Assembly (NCBI GenBank): GCA_023053685.1
Contig: JALIGW010000028.1
Span: 7,749,782 to 7,813,781 of the forward strand
DNA: 64,000 nucleotides
Source of the DNA: Diadophis punctatus similis
Taxonomy: Eukaryota > Chordata > Lepidosauria > Squamata > Dipsadidae
Direction: 5' to 3'
The stretch's first letter is position 1, and the number at the start of each line of letters is the position of its first letter. Positions 58,786-64,000 of this stretch are shown piece after piece. The notes beneath the pieces are model-generated. The model was given only the letters and a program-made list of their open reading frames with translations. It made no database searches and had not been told where the DNA came from. Both the position numbers and the translations under genes were made by a program.

Positions 58786-60703
58786 TCTATTTTGTTTATA
58801 GACTATACTGTTATTTTATTCTATGCTGTTTATTCAGGGAAACAAAATATAGTTGTTTCTCATATCTATATAAGCTAAAATGAAGATCAGACATTCACCA
58901 CCCCTGCCGCTGAAGAAATGGTGAAAAGAGATTGTCATGCAATGTCTCTCTCATTTGTTGCTGAGGTACCAATTCTATTATTTACACTGCCCCTGTCCTC
59001 TTTGGTTCCAGAAAAGACCTTGTGTCTGGTGCCTTGTTTCTTTCTCTTCAGAGTTTCCTATATGGCAATCAGCTGCTTCACAGCTTCCTTTTCAAATTTA
59101 ACACTAAATATTACAAACTGAGAATATGAATCCATATTTTCCAGAAATTCACTATTATTATATACAGTATTTAAATCCCACAGACATGGGATTTAAGCAG
59201 CAGCAGAGCAGAACAACTTTCAAGACTTAAGTTAGGCCACAACACTTATGAAGACTCAAGTCTAAAGTTGATAAATAATATAACTGAGTATGAGTCGCTT
59301 TTACAATTGTGTTTAGTTTCCTTTGTAAGTTCATCGTGCTTTAAAGTTCCAAGTAAATGACAACATATAAAAGTTACTATACATATTGCCTTTCTTGGGG
59401 CAATCTGTAATTCTATAATTTGATGTTCATTAGTAAAACATGTTTCCCTCCTTCATTTAAAGCTACTAATAAAGTATCTAAAAGATAAAAAGGTAAAATT
59501 ATTGGAACTATGTTACCATAGACAATTTGAGTATACCTATAAATGAAGAGAAATCATCTACAGAAACTCAGACCAAGTCTCCCCACTTAATAGAATTAAA
59601 CATTTAGGCAATTTTATAACATTTAACTCCATTACCATGAAAAGCAGCATCATGATTATCTCTGAATTTTGCAACATAATTAGATCTCTCCCCTAGATTT
59701 TAAAACTTACATATACATGCAGAGCATCTAATTCAACCAGTGTAGCTAGTTTCTTGATCCCTCAGGCAGGCATGCAAGATAGTTAACTTTATGGATGGTC
59801 TATTTTTTTTGAAAGGTTTGCCATTCCATTTAAACCAGTTCTGTAAACAATGAGAAACCATCTTTCAAAACAAGAAGTTGTTGATTTTCCAGTGTTTTCT
59901 TTTGACTTAAAAACCTGTCAATTTATATGGTAGTTTTTTTGGACACAACTACCGCTCTGAAACTAGAAAATAAAACAGTAAAAAAAATGTAAAGACACAC
60001 AAAAAACACAAAATATAGGTTTTTATACAGTAAAGCTGAGCTGCAAGAGTATAAATCTCTCATCTGGACTCAATATACTACACACACACACACATATAAT
60101 CTCTCTCTCTGTGTGTGTGTACATATATACTATAAAACAAAAAAAAAATAATAAAACAAAAAGTAGGATACTTTATCAAATCAGTAATAGTTAAGTCACT
60201 GCAAAAGATACATCTAACTTACTTATATGTTTTGTATCTAACATACAAAATGAATTAAAACAGATTCATGTAAGCAAAGCTTTCAAATGTGTATAAAAGT
60301 AAGCCATGTAGAAGGATCCCTAGATCCTTAACATGGTACAAACAGTACTATTGTTAAGTACATTTTGTCAGAAGACAGTCCTATTAACGGAAGTTATTAT
60401 TTAATGCAGACATTTCTAAAACGTCCTGGAAAAAAACACAAAATTTTTAAAAAGTACCATAGCTGCTATTCCATTTACTGTATTTTACATTTCATACAAG
60501 GTCAAATAGTAATGGTAAAAAACAAGAAAATTATCTAAGAACTTAATAAAAAAATAGGTATGGGTCCTAAATTCTAAAACTCATTCCACGGAACCTACAG
60601 TTCTGTCTTTCTAATAGTAGAGAGCATATGTAACACATGGTTGAATTGTTAAGTTCTTTGTGTTTCCCAAGTTTGGCTGTTTTCCCATACATCTTTCATT
60701 ACT

Positions 60704-60820
60704 GAGCTAGGTAACATCATTAGGACATGGGGGAGTAATCTTGCTGGTTGATTATACTGTATATATAGTAGTTTATCAGCAAACCTCACTCTCCCATGCC
60801 CTGATGTTACCTAACCTGCT
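60704..60820. repeat. Imperfect inverted repeat
   Basis: GCTAGGTAACATCATTAGG and ATGTTACCTAACCTGC arms with an AT-rich loop. May derive from the Penelope-like tail. Confidence 0.5.
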
Positions 60821-61447
60821 AAAAAAAAATCTTCAAGAAAACCACCTAATTTAGAGAATACCAAGAACCCAACAGCTTAGTGTTCATTCAAAATCTTTCC
60901 TTTCAGAGATTCACATCCTTAACACTTAAGATCAACTCAACTCTGTAGCTTACTTTTTCAACTCATTCTCATACACACACTGAATTGAAATATCACACTT
61001 TCATTTTAGCTTGGTAGTTCATAAAACAGGATTTATTGCTTACCATGTTCAGAACTCAGTTACTTGTGGTATATATTCCACAAATCATTTAAGACTTAAT
61101 GTAATATACAGACCTTGCCATACATTTATATTGTCTAGCCACAGCCCAAGAAAATCAGATTTTTTTTCTGATTTTCTTTACTATCTTACTCATTCCCCCC
61201 CCCCAATGGTGAGGGTTTCATTTCTGATCACATTTGTTCTTTCTCCTCCTTCTCCTAACCATTATGGTAAATTATCTTCAATCCACTCCTAGTCTGTCTA
61301 CTCATTGTGTTTCTACATCCTTAAGTCACAAAAACCTCTACTAGTTTTCCTGTTACCAGGCCAGAGTTCAAGCCAGAACCCTCTACTTTACCAGATAAAC
61401 GAATGTAGTCTGCCTGCATTCTGCTTCAAAAGGAAAAATAACTGGTT

Positions 61448-61764
61448 CAGGTAGTCCTTGATTGAGTCCAGAATATCTGTTGCTAAGCGAGAGTTACGTG
61501 ACGTTTTACAACATTTCTTGCCACAATTAAGTAACACGGTTAAGTGATTCTGGCTTCCCCATTGACTTTGCTTGTCAGAAGGTCATAAAAGGTGATCACA
61601 TGACCCCAGGACACTGCAGCCATCATAAATATGAGTTGCCAAGATCACGTGATCACAGGGATGCCGCAACAATCGTAAAGTGTGAAAAATGGTGATGTCA
61701 CTTTTTTCAGTGCTGTTGTAACGTTGAGCAGTCACTAAACTGTCGCAAGTTGAGGACTACCTGT
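61448..61764 (-). mobile_element. CAGGTAGTCC-family element, copy G (reverse)
   Basis: CAGGTAGTCCTTGATTGAG at the left, GCAAGTTGAGGACTACCTGT at the right. About 316 bp, so shorter than copy B. Confidence 0.75.
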
Positions 61765-61864
61765 ACTAAAAGACACTTCTAAGAATACTGCTGGGGCCAA
61801 ATGACATCATTGTAGTAAACGTGTGTTAACTCCGTTTGCTTGGAAAGATTTCCAAAATCTTCAC

Positions 61865-61995
61865 CTTCTTCCTAGGACCGAGACAGAGAGGCTGGCCCAG
61901 AGTGACCCAGCTGTCTTTATGCCACTGGCAGAACTAGAACTCAGTGTCTCCCAGTTATTAGCCTGATGCCTTAACCACTACACCCAGCTGGCTCT
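61865..61995 (-). repeat. MIR/CORE-SINE-like fragment
   Basis: On the minus strand it reads as a tRNA-like head (GTGGTTAAGGCATCAGGC) followed by a MIR-type body. Diverged. Confidence 0.55.
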
Positions 61996-62015
61996 CAATA
62001 AAGATTGCCAAAGAC

Positions 62016-62191
<176 letters not shown>

Positions 62192-62231
62192 AATTCTCTC
62201 TACACCTCTGTGTGTCTTTCAGGGGCCAACA

Positions 62232-62424
62232 CAGGGGTGAAATTCAAAATTTTTCCCTACCGGTTCTGTGGGCATAGCTTCTTGGGCGTGGCAGGGGAAG
62301 GATACTGCGAAATCCCCATTCCCTCCCCACTCCTGGGGCTAGCCAGAGGTGGTATTTGCCGGTTCTCCAAACTGCTCAAAAGTTCCGCTACCCATTCTCC
62401 AGAACCTGCTGAATTTCACCCCTT
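62232..62424. mobile_element. hAT MITE, 193 bp
   Basis: CAGGGGTGAAATTC / GAATTTCACCCCTT ends, 8-bp duplication GGCCAACA at 62224-62231 and 62425-62432, perfect. Confidence 0.82.
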
Positions 62425-63149
62425 GGCCAACATCATATTGCCTACTCCCATCTTCTATTATGTTTGTAACTGCTAAGATTGCAGTCACCTTTCAGTGTTA
62501 AGTGCTCAGTGACCTAGCCTAGACGAAATAGTAAGAGCTTCTATTTCCTCTACATAGGAGCTAAGGAAAGGCCTCACATATTCTTCTGGAAACTGGTTTG
62601 AAAGAGCTGCTCCTAACCCAGATGAATCTAGAAATACCTGGGGGTGGGGTGAAGCACTGGTATAGCCACTCCTTCTTAAAGCTGAAAGTAATTCCCCCTA
62701 AATACTTAACAAGGATTAGGAAAGCCTTTGTAGGAAAACTGTTAGCCTGCTTTTTTAGAAAGCAAGTTCTAGGACATAAATTACACCACCAAAGCTGAAT
62801 TTTTTTTCTTTCCGCCGGGAGGACTCCTCAATCAATCAATCAATCCATCAGATCTCAAGCCATTGTGGAGACAAGGTCATATGTGGTCAACCACAGCTCT
62901 CAGGATTTCTGCGTCTCATCGGTTGAGATATATACTGCATTTGCTGGCAGCAGATAGGCAGCCGGAGTAAAGTGGGCAACCATAAAAATGCTGTAAGAGC
63001 CCGCAACTACAATCCTAACAATACTATATCCTGTACTGTAAGGAGAAGGTCATAGTAATAAAAAAAAACCGCATGTCACCACGTTAGGAGCCGAAGAAAA
63101 ACCCCAATATAATATTGTAAAGGGGTCAAAGCCAACTTGAACTAACACA

Positions 63150-63950
63150 TAAGGTAAGTATAACCGGCGCTGGGCTCCGCACTCCGTACTTTTCGGGGAC
63201 AAGGGTGAGAGAATCACCCGCGCGACGACGCCAGAACAGAGCTCGAGGGTGAGACTGATAACGACCTGAAACGCGAACGTCCCCCTCTGCGCAGAAGCAA
63301 AGATAGAGGGGCTGGGCGGGAAGTGGGCGGGGAAGCTCGGGATGATAAAGAGGATGGGAGGGGGCGTCGCGCGTTCCTGTCAGTTGCAACGCCGGGAGCT
63401 CGCGCGACGTCCGCGCTGCTGATTGGTCCCGGCGCCGGCTCTAGGCCAAGCGACTGGAGCTTTCCTTTGACGGTTCGTGAAGCGGCTGCGATGGGTTCTC
63501 GGGCGTCTACGCTGCTTAGGGACGAGGAGATCGAGGAGGTCAAGAAGGAGACGGGCTGTGAGTAGTACCGATTTGAAACGATTAGCGGCGGCAACGTCGC
63601 CAGATGCAGAGCGCTGACCTTCGCCTTTGGGATTCTGGCCGGGCGAATTTCCCTTCCTTCGTTGGCTGAATAGCTTTCATTGCCCCGGCACGAACGAGGC
63701 AAACCAGCCCTTCCGCGTTTTCACCGCCTCGGACGATTGCGGGGCCGGATTGAGCGAGGTGGCGTTGTGATTTCTACCGGTCATGACCATCACTCGGCTC
63801 GAAGCCCTTCCTCGGGTCTCCGGGTCACCTTGGACCACCCAGCTGCCTCTCCCGCTCCCTAGCCTGCGCGCTTCGCTCAACGAGAGCCGGTATCGGTCGT
63901 CTGAGTCGGCGCGACCCAGACATCGAGAGAGCTTGTCATTTGGGGGAAAC
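63150..63950. promoter_or_regulatory. CpG island, likely divergent EXD1/CHP1 promoter
   Basis: CpG-dense block at the CHP1 start and upstream of EXD1. An inverted CCAAT motif (GATTGGTCCC, 63421-63430) lies about 60 bp before the CHP1 ATG. EXD1's start-codon exon has an acceptor at 57011-57012, so its first exon must lie upstream, most plausibly in this island. No EXD1 first exon was pinned down. Confidence 0.65.
63491..63557 (+). CDS. CHP1: CHP1 coding exon 1 (right edge cuts the gene)
   Basis: Calcineurin B homologous protein 1 is a myristoylated EF-hand protein that supports NHE1-type Na+/H+ exchangers and vesicle traffic. The first 22 residues are MGSRASTLLRDEEIEEVKKE then TG, nearly identical to the human protein, with Gly2 for N-myristoylation. 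The exon ends one base into the next codon at a GTGAGT donor (63558). EF hands lie beyond the window. It is head-to-head with EXD1. Confidence 0.95.
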
Positions 63951-64000
63951 GATCCTAGTTTACAACACTTGGGAGAAGGCTAGCTATCTGGCCGCGTTAA

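Larger units (their letters stand above)
58276..61447. other. Region upstream of EXD1 start exon, largely unassigned
   Basis: AT-rich with short dinucleotide runs and one imperfect inverted repeat. Presumed to be an EXD1 5' intron. Also 55972-56862 (coding intron 1) and 62433-63149 hold nothing I recognise. Confidence 0.55.

Overview
This window looks like nuclear DNA from a squamate reptile, most probably a snake. That is an inference from the repeats: RTE-BovB, CR1, L2/CR1-like and Rex1-like LINEs, Penelope-like tails, several hAT families with 8-bp target duplications (one with SPIN-like termini), TA-flanked inverted-repeat elements, and a LINE tail ending in a repeated ATTCT unit. Genes are split into small exons with GT..AG introns. 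Two CpG-rich promoter islands stand out from AT-rich introns. Nothing looks prokaryotic, organellar or viral.

The gene order is INO80 (minus strand), EXD1 (minus strand), CHP1 (plus strand), which is also the order I recall for human chromosome 15q. The left edge cuts INO80. Seventeen coding exons between 1230 and 14149 give its first 729 residues, up to just past helicase motif III. A 16-kb intron full of repeats (14150 to about 30075) leads to a CpG-island promoter with a likely non-coding first exon at about 30.1-30.5 kb. From 30.6 to 35.7 kb lie intergenic transposons: a BovB endonuclease fragment and an L2-like fragment each split by a hAT insertion, and a 1.87-kb TA-flanked inverted-repeat element.

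EXD1 is complete in its coding part: 11 exons from 57010 down to 35752, reading in frame through every junction to 455 residues. It has a small Sm-like N-terminal region followed by a 3'-5' exonuclease-like fold whose catalytic residues are mostly replaced. A solo LTR sits 4 bp inside one EXD1 intron, directly against the splice donor. A 2.0-kb TA-flanked element carrying two long palindromes lies in the first EXD1 coding intron. At the right edge, CHP1 coding exon 1 (63491-63557) lies in a second CpG island that probably also serves EXD1 as a divergent promoter.

INO80 encodes a chromatin-remodelling ATPase, EXD1 a piRNA-pathway adaptor and CHP1 a myristoylated calcium-binding cofactor of Na+/H+ exchangers. 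They are neighbours but there is no sign that they act together. I found no new multi-gene system. The most notable items are the LTR at the EXD1 donor, the degenerate EXD1 active site, the palindromic elements, and a family of about 380-bp inverted-repeat elements with at least eight copies here.
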